NCBI GenBank assembly: GCA_027922465.2 | Contig: BQMF02000227.1 | Span: 372,001-436,000 of the forward strand | Origin: Turritopsis dohrnii | Taxonomy: Eukaryota; Cnidaria; Hydrozoa; Anthoathecata; Oceaniidae | Length of the DNA stretch: 64,000 nucleotides | Direction: 5' to 3' | In this document: positions 44,797 to 58,200 of the stretch, in pieces | How the letters are laid out: every line of letters begins with the position of its first letter | How positions within the stretch are numbered: position 1 is the stretch's first letter | Notes under the pieces: model-generated | Databases searched by the model: none | Told to the model about the DNA's origin: nothing | Seen by the model: only the letters and a program-made list of their open reading frames with translations | Translations under genes and position numbers: made by a program

Positions 44797-47158
44797 TTAA
44801 TTATAATAGTTCAAGCAAAAAAGAAATATCTCTGAAGCTCTTTTTTTCAGTGTTCATTTTTCAGTGGATTGAGATTTGGTTTACTGAGAAGCTAAATCTA
44901 AAAACGTTTTTTATTTTGTTAACTTAAAACACAAGTTTCTTTTTTATATTTATATCTATCCCGTAAAAAAAACAACAAAGCTTTTCATGTCTTCCGACAC
45001 ATCTTCAGGTTTTAAATTTAAAAACTTGAGTTTTTAAGTTAACTTAATAGTTGGTGGCTCCTTACAATTGTTTTTTATTTTGTATCTATTAATTTTGAAC
45101 AAAACAGGAGTTATACTCTTGTAAATGAAAAAAATGGAAAACAGTTTTAGAGAAATTGAAAATAACTCTGAAAATAATTTATTTGAGTGAAAACAAAAAA
45201 TGTTTCACGTCTTGTGATTACAAAAGTGTAAAACACATAAATCAAACTTAATTCGTTTTGTAAATGGAGCTACATTTTTACAACGAAGTTCATTTTCTTT
45301 GACTCACTCTAAAATTTAAAATTTTTTGTTCACCTCAAAAATTTTAACATGGGCTTTTAGAGATGTAAATAAGCTGTCCAAAAATGTATCATACTTGATA
45401 TAAACATATTCCTGTCAAAAGGATTAGTTAAAAAACAAAAACACGTTTTTTTCCTTACTCGCACCTTAAGCTCAAATTAGAAAAACTTTAAGCATGTTGA
45501 GCTTTAGACCAATATATGCCTATAAAAAGAAATGAGTATATTAGTTTTGATCATTAGTAAATGCTCTCTGTGTGTTACGATATCCTTGTTGATATTCAGT
45601 TGACGAGGAAATGGAAGGCTTGCTGTGTTACGAATAAGATCACCAAAGAAGCTTGTATATACATGTTGATTGAATTAAGAAATACGATGGTAAAAAATTT
45701 TTAAAACTTGATAATTTGACTTTACTTCCCAATATTTATTTACAATATAATGTCATATAAAATGGTTATAAATTGGTTAGAAGGTTGCTATGGGCTACAT
45801 AATATATATGAGAAATCAATAAAGATATTCCTGTACCCAAAATGATATTTTGAAGGATGATAGAACTCACAAAGTTGTTTGTGAAGTCTTTTTATATACA
45901 TTTTTTAAATTCTGCTTCCTCGGGCAGATATTTCAATTTAAAATTCATCAAATTATACAATACATAATTTTGAAGATTTTTTTACGTGTATAACTTCTGA
46001 ATTTTAGTACATATTTAACTTCATTCTTCATTGGAAGCCCTTTACTCCCCAAAAAACTTTTTGAGTTATATCATATTATTGTAAATATCATTTTGTATTG
46101 AATAGGAACGTAATGAGCTTGTAACCCACTGATGTCCACTTTATGAGTCTGGTCCATATTTCGTTGATGGAGTCTTTGGCTGGGATGTGCTCAAGTTCTG
46201 TGATGGCTCGATTTGGGCATGCCAGTAGAAATGTCATTGTTCTCTCCTTCGTTGCTGCTTCATTGACATGTTCTGTCTCGACACGTAAGTTGGCTTTGGC
46301 ATTACGATCTCTGGCTGTTTTTATGTATTCCTTGACTGAGGCAATTGTGAATTCACACGTTGTCTTGAGTCATTCATCGACAGCTTCCCTGGATGCTGTC
46401 AATCGCGTTGACTTTGTTCGAATCAAAATTCTTAGTTTCTCGAGCTTGGAAATGGTGCTGTGAAGTTCAGTTGGGGTGACTCAAGAACTGGCATCTCATT
46501 GACGACATCGATAACCTCTTGACATCAAACTGTTAATTCGGTAACGTTCTTACTCACCAAGCTTTCTTCAGTTTCTCTTCGGACTTCCATCTTGTTATCG
46601 TGGAGCGAAAGGTTGTTCAGTTGGTTTGATAAATTGTCTTCAACGAGTGTGGTAATTCTTCCCTCGGAATTTAAAATGTGATAATTGATGTGTGGAGTAT
46701 CTCTCCATGACATCGAATTGGTGACATGAAATTGATTGGAATTGAGGGGATCTGTTTGAATGTGGGGATTTGCAATTCAATAGACCGTGTTTGCAACTTT
46801 GATATTGCGTAGTTCAAACTAAAATGAAAAAATTGAATCAGATGGCCTGTGTAGAATAGCTGTGAAATGAAAAAAAAACCTGTGTTGAAAAAAGTGTGCT
46901 GTCTCTCCATTGAGTGCTTATTTGAGATTGATGAACAAATGCAAAAGTAAAAAACTGATATAAAAGCATATATAAAGTCCCTAGGGTAACTAAAATAAAG
47001 TTAATAAATAGGTAATTAATCATGTGAACACATTAAGAAATAAAACAAGGATGGAGATCCTACAAAACAAGGATGGAGATCCTACACCAATGTATGTGTA
47101 AAGATGTGACTTCTGTTTCAATTCTTTGGTCTTTAAATCTTTCAGATAGCGTATATAC

Positions 47159-47466
47159 CTTAAGGGAATTAATTTTCGCGGTTTTTGTGGTTTTTCGTCA
47201 TTTCCGCGGAAATTAGTTCCCGTAAAAAGTTCAATTTAAAATAGTTCCTGCAAACTTTCCAAGGATTTTGATTTAAAAGACTGAAATATCTTTTTTTGGT
47301 ATCTTTCAAAAAATTTGTAACTATCATCAATCCGTGAAAATCATTTCTCACAAAAGTCTCGAAATGAAGTTCCCATGAAATCTCCATTGAACTTTTTTTC
47401 CGCGACATTTCTAAAAAAGAAAAATACCCGTGAAAATAAGTTCCTGCGAGAATTAATTCCCTTAAG
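47159..47466. mobile_element. MITE with terminal inverted repeats
   Basis: The left end cttaagggaattaattttcg and right end gcgagaattaattcccttaag are complementary. The interior has 'ccgcggaaattagttcccg'-like subrepeats in both orientations. 308 bp, non-coding. A related fragment (agttccctaa) appears at the window's first 60 bases. Confidence 0.75.
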
Positions 47467-48027
47467 ATCTTAAGATACCACTAATGTCACCAATGTATGT
47501 AGGATTGGATCACCAATCATTTCTGTGTTCTTTGCCTGTTTAGTCTTTCATTGCCAATTTCAAAACAATTCTGGGCCTTGTTATGGTAACATAATCATGC
47601 TTTCTATAGTTTTTTTGTTTTTCTATCTGTTTTGGTTCTGCTGGAAGATTAATGGCTTTGTTCTTTTCTTGTTCTTATTTATGATGAACTATTGTAATGT
47701 ATATGCCTTATACTGATTTTGATTTCATTTGCATTGATTTGCTATTGAAGTTCTTATACATATACCTTGACTGTAAGAGAGTCGATGACATTTATTGTCA
47801 GTGTTTGAGGCAAAACCCAGGCAAGGGTTTTTTTGAAAACTAAAGTTTGGCTTCCAATACGTATCAGTCTTGCTTGATAATAATTTTGCGTTTTAATACA
47901 GTTGTTCAGATCATTATCTTGAAAATTTGACTGAATGAATCAAAATGAATTTTCTACTACAAATTTATTTTCAAATGCTCTCTTTTAAGCTGTATCAATT
48001 CCTTGGACATAAACAATTAAACGTAAA

Positions 48028-51000
48028 ATGTCTTTTCGTGGACGGAATGATAGATTTGTATCTGGAAAATCATTTGGAAAAGGTCCCGGGATGCAGTGTC
48101 AGCAGAGGTATAATGCAGGTTATGGGTCTACAGATAGAGTGTATTTAAAAGACTTGACACCTGGTCCAGTACTCAATGTATGTATGTATGTATGTATATG
48201 TGAAGGATATACTGAGAAATGGAGTTGAAAGGCAATTCCATTCAATTTATGAGACTAAAATGATTATAGATTGTTCAGTTGAATTACTTCAGGTTATGAG
48301 CCCACTACATTGTGATTGTAACAGTCATAAAAGAAAGTCTCCCTTAGATTAACGATCTTCATCTTCAATCTTGATACACGTAAATAGATCTTGTATTCAA
48401 TAGCCTTCCATTTCAAAGTGTTTTCTTTCTATTTGTTGTTGTTGTTTATGATTTCGTTTCTCTTCTTTAGAAAATAATTGGTCTGGTTATTTCAAAATAT
48501 GAAGCTAGGTCTTTTCCAGATAAAAAAAGTAAGTTCTTTAGAGAAAGTGGCTAAAGTTTTATTAGTAATTTTGAACTTTTCCTTACTTCATTTAGACATA
48601 GGGAGTTTTCGATATTCCATGACATTTGTTATCCGTGATTCACCTGAAGATTTCATAACTGTTCAATGCTGGGGACAACAGGATTTTATCACTCGGGTAC
48701 ATCAATCTTTCAAAGTTGGCGATGTTGGTAAAAATCTACAATTTTTAGAAATCTTCTTACGTTAGTTCACTTCATTCGTTTTTCCACTCAAAATATCAAC
48801 ATCATTTAGTTGAGCTGGAAAACTGTATGGCGCATTTGAAACAAAACAATGAATATGAAGGAAAATATCAACCGTTTACTAGCAGGTATTTCCATTCCTT
48901 CCTCTCCAGAATTTATTAAAGATTTTTTGTTAAAACCATTGGTAAAAATATGTTTAACTTCTCCTGGTTTCATCAAAACATTCTATTGTCAGCACAATAA
49001 CCTCTTACAGGAAAGCTTTCTTTGTATACATAGAAATTAATGCTCTTCCCATTATTTCGTTTGTGTATGCAACGTTTGGCTTTAGTTTAGAATAACACCA
49101 TAAATAATAATATAACACTATTATAAATATAATAAAACACCATTTTTGTTGATATCTTTTAGGAGTGCTTTTAATTTCAAACTAAAAACATGTTTAACCA
49201 AGTCGGGTCAATAATGAACCTGCACATTATTGAAGTCCCATTTGGGATGGGACGAAAAAAAGTGGCAAAAATCATTTGTTTGTATTTTCAAGTTTTTTGC
49301 AATTATTTTGAGCACAAGTTTTCATGAATTTTGATGCACAAGATTGACTGTTGGCTGAGTATTTGCAGAAACTAAGACTTTCTTTATAGTTTCAGAATAA
49401 TACAAGAGGCTATTGATGTTTACTGTTTTCGGTTCGTTGTTTTGTTTAGTTCATTTCAACTAACTGTTAGTGAGAATCATTCCAAAGTTTATCAGTTCAG
49501 TGGATCTGATTTTAGTGAGTTCAGTTGCTTAGCCTATTTGCCGATCCGAGATGCAAATGATTACTACACTCTTATTGATGTCCAGGCTAATCGGCATAGT
49601 TTCCATGATACTTACTTGAATATTTTAGCTGTTGTTTGTGACGTAAGTGGTATTCATTTCTATCTTCATTGGACCATTGTCATTGGAAATGGCTTGGTTT
49701 AGAATTATATTGTCCAGTGTTTCAATCCATGTGATTGTAGTTTGTTTTGCATCCACTTTTAATACATGACATAAATAATTATAACCAGGCATTTGTTGTC
49801 ATAATAATATTACAAGATCTCAGATGCATCTGTTTGTCCCCTTTATGTTCCTATTTCAAATTGTTTTACGTCAAATAAGCCAACTTATCCAACTAAATTT
49901 CCTGCTGCCTGTAAGTTTATCGACAAAGCCTTTTATACTTTCAATGTTTACAACTAGGAAACGTTATAAAAATGCTAGCAATTGCAAATGCTTCAAAATA
50001 TGATGACCCCCAGTGGCGGATCTAGAGGTATGTCGAAATTTGTGTAGGAGAGTGTTAGCAATCTAACCATAAAAGAAAAGCGTTCAAATAATCCCATTGG
50101 TAATATAAATTGAATTCACAAATTATGTTAATGCTCTCCTGCACAAATTTCGACATACCTCTAGATCCGCCACTGACCCCTATTGAAAACCTCGTGTATA
50201 ATAGCTGCATTTGATCTGAATTGGTAATCCTGGGAAATGTATTATAGTTAAAAAAAAATTCAAAATAAAGGATAAAACAAACTAAATACGGTTGTAGGTG
50301 TATCCCTTCAAAATACGGTTATAGGTGTATCCCTTCAAAATACGGTTATAGGTGTATCCCTTCGAAATATTATCTAATGTTAGTATCAGTTATAAAAGAA
50401 ATTTCCTGTAAGAAAATTCACAGAACTGTTGTTGTCCTCCTTTGATTGGATGGCCATTGTTTCCTAGAAGAATGTTATTCGTTCATTCAGGTATCTTTAA
50501 GCCATTATATATTGACAGGAAGGAACCACCAAAGATATCAGAACAAGAACTGGACGATCTATGAAACGAAGAGAGGTGAAGTTGTTTGATGAGACAAGTA
50601 ACATGTTTCCTTTGATAATGTGAGTATCTGATTAGTCGGAACGTTGCACATCTTCACAGCGTCTGGAAAATCAGGGAAAAAACTATGTTTGACTGGAAGT
50701 TTCTGGAAAGCCAAGGAATGTCAGTGGGAAAAAATAGTTGTTTTACCCTTTAAGTCAGGGAAAGTCAGGAAAAAATTTCATAAGATTGTTTATAACAGTG
50801 TGTACTACTGACTTTGTGCAATGATAATTTCGTTTACCCAATCATCTATCAATATTTTTGTTTCGTTTCACTAACATAGTATTGTGATATCTTCAATCTT
50901 AATTTGAAATGTTTCATCCCTTCTCTAGCCTGTAAATTGATACTTCTGAATGTGTAATCTTGACTCTGTGGCTGTTTAACTAGGCAATAAAGTCAGGAAA

Positions 51001-54000
51001 AACAGGGTGTTTTTAGAGAAAGGTCAGGGGAAATGATACCTTTTTTACTCCTTAAAGTCAGCGAAAGTCAGGGAAAATATTTTGGGAAAAGTGCTACGAA
51101 CCCTGACCATTTCCAGCACTGATATTTGCATGCAGAGCATGTAACCTGACATTCAACCATTAAAAGTGTTGGGGGTTATTTGCCATGTGATTTGACATTC
51201 AGCCCAAAAATTGGTGTATTATTCATTATTCTTTTGGAAGTAGTGACATCAAGATGAAAAGTAAACTTTCTTCTTCAGTGTATTGGACTGTTGATATTTT
51301 ATTAACTTCATAGCTCCCCTTATAATATTCACTAATATTCATTTAGCCATTGACCGCAGATATAGCAACTAAATTACAGGGCTTTTAAGTCGTTATGACG
51401 TCATCAAGAAAACCCAAATTTAATTACAAACAAGAGCCAGATTGCGCAAAACGGTAGCAGCAAATTTGTTTCTAAAGAATTACAAGAGTTCCTTAAATCT
51501 CGTTTTCATTAAATATCTCACTGGTGGAAAACAGGCATAAACGATAAAGTTAGTAATGATATGTTTAAAATGATTAGTAAGTGTAAATAGAGTCTAACCA
51601 TTAAACAGCAGAAGTTAATTAATTAAAAACAAAAGAATTATACATGCGTGAGCTGTGCAACGTTGTTTTTATATAGAAAGTTTTTTACAAGAACTTTTGT
51701 AGAAAAAAATGCACGTCGAAAAAAAAAGATATGTTTGTAATTATAATTTCACGAAACCAAAAATGAATTCCAACAAATAATTGCCTTCCTTAAACTAGAT
51801 CTTAATGCACAAAACAGTGTAGTAGCTAACAAACGAGGTGGTATATGAAGGTTTGAACTGATAACAAGAAAAACAACATGATATCAGATTTCAAGTATCA
51901 AAGTATTTTCAGTTAGCATAAGTAACTATAAGTTCAAATTTTATGTAAACCTATTTGATCATAATTCATTATTTCTTGAATTGAGTTACAAAGTATTAAA
52001 GAAAACGCACTTTTAATTTTTTGATATATGCAAAACATTCAAAAATTCGAAGGCTGTGTTCGTTCACTAGACTTTATATGGCGTTATTAGAAGAGTCTCG
52101 CAGACTCTACATCGCAGACTAAACTGCCATTTCGGCCGGAGGAGTAGTAGTAGTAGTAGTAGTAGTCCACGGGTGTTTTAATACGGTATTCGCTATCGCT
52201 GCTACCGTAACAAGAGCCCAGTGGTCTGAAGGTCAGCGGCGCGCGGTCATTAAATTTGACTGATGCTTCTTCCTTGTGGTAGGTGAACAATAGGGACCTT
52301 ACGAAACTACAACGGCGAGAAAAGTTACCAATGGCTATGCGATATTCTCCGATGGAAATCATTTTCGGACGGCAAAATTTGATCCGATTCAAAAGCGCAG
52401 ATAAGGTCTAATAAGGATTAATAAGGAGCAATAAGGAGTAATAAGGTCAAATAAGGTCAGATAAGTTCTGATATGTTCTGATAAGTTCTGATACAGTTTG
52501 ATAAGTCTGATAATTCTGAGGTCTGGTAAATCTGGTTAATGCAGGTTATATCAGGTTAATTCGATATTCAGGTATCTTCAATACCTAATGGCGTCTCCAA
52601 CTGACCTAAAATGACAAAAATAAAAAAATCAGACTATACAATTTGATGTACATGACCAAACATTTTATGTTAATTTTTGAAATTGGGATTTATTTGTCTC
52701 AGTATGTACCAAATACCATGATACTCTTTTTAATGTGAATCAAGTTCTAAGTATGTGTTTACACATAGTTACACCTCATCCAACTTTTAATTAACTTCCT
52801 TGGATTCAATTTCCTTTTTGAATGGAAGCCAAGAAAAAAAAAACAGTTTTCTTTCCCTTTTCCTTGAAATTGTTATTGAAATTTTATTGCACACTGAAAA
52901 CATCTCCAAACATTCAATTTACGATGAGTTACTCGCTCTACTTTCTGAAAGACATGTCAGTTTTACTTATATATTATCTACCATATCATAATACCAATAG
53001 TTTTATAAATGCAAATGGAATGCAAAAAAATTCCAAATCAAAAGTAAGATCTAAGCTTTGCAAGAAAGAATTATTAATGTAAGCATCTGACTCAAAGTTA
53101 TCTTTCAGTGATGTACAAAAATTAATTCTCAAAAATATCAGAAATATGGAGGATTCCAGAAGTATTCTCACTGAAATGTCTCTGAGGTGATGTGGAATGC
53201 TTATTTTCTATAAGAACGACATAACTCAGACCTGTGCCTTAAGATTCTTAATATGTCAGGGGTTGATAGAGAAAAATAATACAGGTGTCGGTTTTACTGT
53301 GTTCTTAATTTAACAACATCGATGGTTTTAAGTGCTAGCATATGGAAGAGGGGTTGACTATACTGCCCTACTTTGGCAAAAGGAAGTATGTAACAAAGTT
53401 TGAAACATGAAATTTTGGCATTTTAATAGTATTTTTAATACTAGTAATTACATATTTGGCACTCTGAAACTGCTAAAATGACTAACTACAGTATATATAT
53501 ACTTAACATAGAACTTAAATGATAACCTTTTTAAATGTATATATTCCTGTTTTTCTCAAAATTACGGAAAAGCTACTTGCTTCCTTTTGCCAAAGTACGA
53601 CAGTATAATTTCACTGACATGAGGACTATCATTTAAAATTTTATAAAATTTGAAGTTTTACAAACAAAAATAAATGTGACACAGATTAAAATAACCGCTT
53701 GAACATCGTTTATTTATATTTTTTACGGTAGCAGCGTAAGCGAATACCGTATTAAAACACCCTTGGACTCCTCCTACTACTACTACTCCGGCCGAAACGG
53801 CAGTTTTTAGCCTACGATTTAGAGTATGCGAGTCCCCACTAAAAACTCAATATACATTCTAATGAACGAACGCAGCCTTTTGAATTTTCGAAGGTTTTCA
53901 ATCACATACATTTAAAATACGTTTTCTTTGATATTTTATCACTTAATTGATGAAGGAATGGATATTAATCAAATAGGTCTACATAAACTGGGACTTTTAG

Positions 54001-54343
54001 TTACTTTTATGGTACTGAATCAATGAACTTTGGCACTTGAAAATAGATATGTTTTTCGTGTCAGTAAAGCACAGATCAGACTTTCTTATTACTTTCTACG
54101 TTTGTTAGCTATCTGTTCTGTCTTTGAACATCAAGGTTTTCAAAAATCGAGTTAAAAAAAGGCAGTTATCTGTTTGAATTCATTTTCGGTTTCAAAAAAT
54201 TATAATTCAAAACATACATTTTTTTTTCGAAGAAACGCGTTTTTTTTTTCTACATAAGCTCTTATAAAAAAAAACGTACGTTATAAACAGCTCACGCATG
54301 TATAATTCTTTTGTCTTCTAATCTATATATTAATAGCCGATTC

Positions 54344-54384
<41 letters not shown>

Positions 54385-55196
54385 TTGTAAGTCACGCAAA
54401 ATGGCAGATTGAGTTGTGAGCGAAATTATTTCTTTTTTTTGTGTGCGACGTGAGTTTGAAGCAAATACATTGCAACCCCAATCGAACGTGACTTTTTTTG
54501 GATAATGAACTAATAGGAATAACGTTTTGTTTTTATTATTATTGTCAGTTTTATATTCCACGTTGACTTGGCTTTGAAAACAATACATCAACTAAATACA
54601 AAGAAACTAATGGATTAAACATTTGGACAAAAAGCAGCAGTGGCAGAACGTGGTAGCATGTTCGGTTTGCCAGTGTATCCCAACGTATCCTTGCCTGACT
54701 GTCTGAGACGGGTGAACTTTTTTTTTCGAGCAATCAAAATGTTTAAAAACCGATATGTAAAAAAAGAGTATCACGAAACAAAATATTTTTTTGCTTTTCT
54801 TTAATTTCTTTTTTTAATTGTTATGCGCTGCAGATCGAACGTTTTTTTATTCACTTTGTTCATTTAGCACGTGCCTTTTTTTCTCTCCTCCCGTGTGACT
54901 TTTTAAGAAGAGAAACCATTTCCCCCTTACGTTTGATAGCACCCATGTTAGAGCGCGTAACTTTTTTAAAACAAAAGCTAATAAAAAGTTGAAGTTTTCT
55001 TTCTACACGTTTTGAGTGTATTGTTACACTGATAAAAGATTGGTTTGACTTCGAATCTGCTTCTGGTTGAACACAAGTTGTACGAGCCGTTTATAAGGAA
55101 ATTTGACGTTTATTGATACAGTGATACAGAGCAGGTGGACATGGGCGGCGAGCGACGCCGCCTTGGCGGCTAGTCTATATATTAATAGCCGATTCT

Positions 55197-55228
<32 letters not shown>

Positions 55229-58200
55229 TTGTAAGTCACGCAAAATGGTAGATTGAGTTGTGAGCGAAATTATTTCTTTTTTTGTGTGCGACGTGAGTTC
55301 GAAGCAAATACATTGCAACCCCAATCGAACGTGACTTTTTTTGGCTGATGAACTTATAGGAATAACGTTTTGTTTTTATTATTATTGTTAGTTTTATATT
55401 CCACGTTGACTTGGCTTTGAAAACAGTACATCAACTAAATACAAAGAAACTAACTGATTAAACAGTTTGGACAAAAAGCAGCAGTGGCAGAACGTGGCAG
55501 CATGTTCGGTTTGTCACTAACTCTTGCCTGACTGTCTGAGACGGGTGAACTTTCTTTTTGATCAATCAAAATGTTTAAAAACCGATAGGTAAAAAAAGAG
55601 TATCATAAAACAAAATGTTTTTTTTTTTTGCTTTTGTCGTAATAGTTGTCTTAATTTCTTTTAATCGATTTCTTTTAATCTATTTTAATCTGATCGAACG
55701 TTTTTTTTTTTATTCTCTTTATTCATTTAGCACGTGCATTTTTTCTCTCCTCCCGTGTGAACGTTTTAAGAAGAGAAACCATTTTCGACCTGTTTGATAG
55801 CACCCATGTTTGAGCGCGTAACTTTTTTAAAAAAGCTTTTTTACAAAAGCTAATAAAAAGTGGAAGTTCTTCTTCCTACGTTTTGAGTGTATTGTTGTAC
55901 TGATCAACGATTGGTTTTAAAAAATAAATAAGTCACACATAATGAAAAGCCTGAAAAATAGTTAATGTAACACTGATGTAACACTGACTGCACACCAGAG
56001 GTTGTGACTTCGAATCTTTTCCAAGTTGTATGAGCCGTTTATAAAGTAATTTGCCGTTTATTGATACAGTGATACACAGAGCAGGTGGATATGGGCGGCG
56101 AGCGACGCCGCCTTGGCGGCTAGTCTATATATTAATAGCCGATTCTCTGTCTGTCTGTCTGTTTGTTTGTCTGTCACGCAAAATGGTAGATTGAGTTGTG
56201 AGCGAAATTATTTCTTTTTTTGTGTGCGACGTGAGTTCGAAGCAAATACATTGCCACCCCAATCGAACGTGACTTTTTTTGGCTGATGAACTAATAGGAA
56301 TAACGTTTTGTTTTTATCATTATTGTTAGTTTTATATTCCACATTATTGACTTGGCTTTGAAAACAGTACATCAACTAAATACAAAGTCACTAACTGATT
56401 AAATATTTTGGACAAAAAGCAGCAGTGGCAGAACGTGGCAGCATATGTTCGGTTTGCCACTAACTCTTGCCTGACTGTCTGAGACGGGTGAACTTTTCTT
56501 TTGAGCAATCAAAATGTTTAAAAACCGATAGTTAAAAAAAGAGTATCATATCAAAAGAAAATGTTTTTTTTTTTTGCTTTTCTTTTAATAATTTAATTTG
56601 TTCTTTTAATTGTTAAGCGTTATAATCGAACGTTTTTTTATTCTATTTATTCATTTAGCACGTGCCTTTTTTCTCTCCTCCGCGCGAACTTTTTAAGAAG
56701 AGAAACTATTTTCCCCCTGTTTGATAGCACCCATGTTAGAGCGCGTAACGTTTTTAAAACAAAAGCTAATAAAAAGTTTTTTTCTCTCTACGTTTTGAGT
56801 GGAAATAAATAACACATGAAATTTGGTTTTTTTTGGAACCATTGATTAAACTGATATTTGATATTTGATTTCGAATCTGTCGCTAGGATAACTGACGTTT
56901 TTTCGGGTCCGCGATACAGGCGATGGGGTGACAAAAAATTTGGGTCTAACTTTTTTTGGGAGGGGTCTGTGACGTCATCAAAATCTTTAAAGAATGATAT
57001 CTCTGTAACGGTTGTTCGTAGCGGAACGATCCCATACATTTTTTTAATCAGTTTTTCGAGCTCTACAACATGGTAACACTTTCGGTTGCCAATTCCTTAA
57101 TTTTATTTTTCGTGAAGTCAACGCATGCTGAACATGGGCGGCGAGCGACGCCGCCTTGGCGGCTAGTAAATTAAATTGCTGGTGTGTTGCGATTAGACCC
57201 TATTTACACGAGTTAGTAATTTTAAACATTATAATATCGTTTATGCCTGTTTTCCACCAGTAAGATATCTCAAGAAATAACGTTTACAGAACGTTTAAGA
57301 ACTTTAAGTAAAATTTCAAATTTAAAAGTATTCTTGTGGCAAGTACTTTTGCTGCTACCGTTTTGCGCCATCTGGCTCTTGTCTTTTTATTGATTTTAAG
57401 TATTCAAATAAAAAAACTTTTTTAAGCTTCACTTAATTTGGACGCCTAACTTGTTATACCGTTATCAATTTTGGCCTCAATCAACCATTGTATGTCCTTG
57501 TAATTATCAGTCTCAATGATTCTTGATTTTCATGTGAATGCAAAGAATTCTTAGGAAGGTCGATACAAACCGTATTTACCAAGTTTTGATGCTTAACGTT
57601 ATATCTTTTTGAAGAAATGCAAACAGTTTATTGTCTTGCAAGTTCACCACCTAGCATGTTATTTTGTGTTGGCACAACGTTTTCAAATGCGCTGTGTACT
57701 CCTAACAAGTTTTTCACATTGAGTTGTAATCATGGTATTCAGTACATGTACCCTAGATTATGTAAATGAGGGAAGGGTAGGGTGTGTCATAAAGATTTTT
57801 CAGACATAATGCATGCCCCCTTTTGATCAAACTCTTTCGGCCGCAACAAATTTTATCTGCAGTAGTGTGCAGTAGCTGTCTATTTAGTTAATTTATCAAT
57901 TGCAGGCCATTAATACTTCATGGTGTAAATACTGTGAATTTTTTTCAAACAAGTTAGGGTCAGCAGCCCTTCTTCAAACCTTTTTACAAATGATTTTCAC
58001 CAAAGAACCTTTTTACTGGGTCTGCACAAAAGACAACTCTAATAAAGCAGAGAGAATTACAACATCTCTTACCTTTATATATGTTGGAGATTTCTTCTTT
58101 AATATAAAATATGTGATTCAAAGTAAAAATATTACAGTTGTGAATGGAGAATTTTGAGTATCACGTTCATAAGCGATCGCACTGGAAATAAAAAACAGCT

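Larger units (their letters stand above)
41567..48027. other. repeat-rich intergenic region between divergent SUZ12 and MEIOB
   Basis: No host exon is recognised here. It contains a Penelope remnant, a MITE, a duplicated block, a Helitron tail, an inverted pair near 44200-44390, and a 308-bp MITE. On the minus strand around 46130-46720 there are charged, coding-like stretches (KLEKLRILIRTKST, KEYIKTARDRNAKANLRVE) broken by stops. This may be an old retroelement gag or polyprotein fragment, but I cannot name it. Confidence 0.45.
51424..57386. mobile_element. foldback-type element with about 800-bp inverted arms, interrupted by Helitrons
   Basis: The left arm (about 51424-52210) and right arm (about 53713-54321 plus 57167-57386) are reverse complements. 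Matched blocks: 'caagagccagatggcgcaa' termini, 'gtggaaaacaggcataaacg', 'aaaagaattatacatgcgtg', 'aatttcacgaaacc'-like, 'gaaggctgtgttcgtt', 'tttcggccggaggagtagt' and 'gtgttttaatacggtattcg'. The right arm is split by 2845 bp of Helitron sequence whose removal restores the symmetry. The 1.5-kb core (52211-53712) has no recognisable transposase, so the element looks non-autonomous. It sits in MEIOB intron 6. Target duplication was not clear. Confidence 0.75.

Noticed and set aside
46143..46463. Plus-strand 106-codon frame
   Set aside because: The opposite strand looks more coding-like (charged, helical) but is broken by stops; neither could be assigned to a family.
51279..51312. Stretch reading YWTVDILLTS, considered as the MEIOB W-D exon
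   Set aside because: Wrong phase after exon 6 and a stop follows at once; 58518-58570 is the better match.
54340..56170. (ctgt)n runs as independent microsatellites
   Set aside because: They are internal parts of the three Helitron copies.
57900..58157. 85-codon frame preceded by a possible acceptor, considered as a MEIOB exon
   Set aside because: Its phase does not fit exon 6 (which needs one base to complete the codon), and its sequence does not match MEIOB. The exon at 58518-58570 fits in both phase and sequence.
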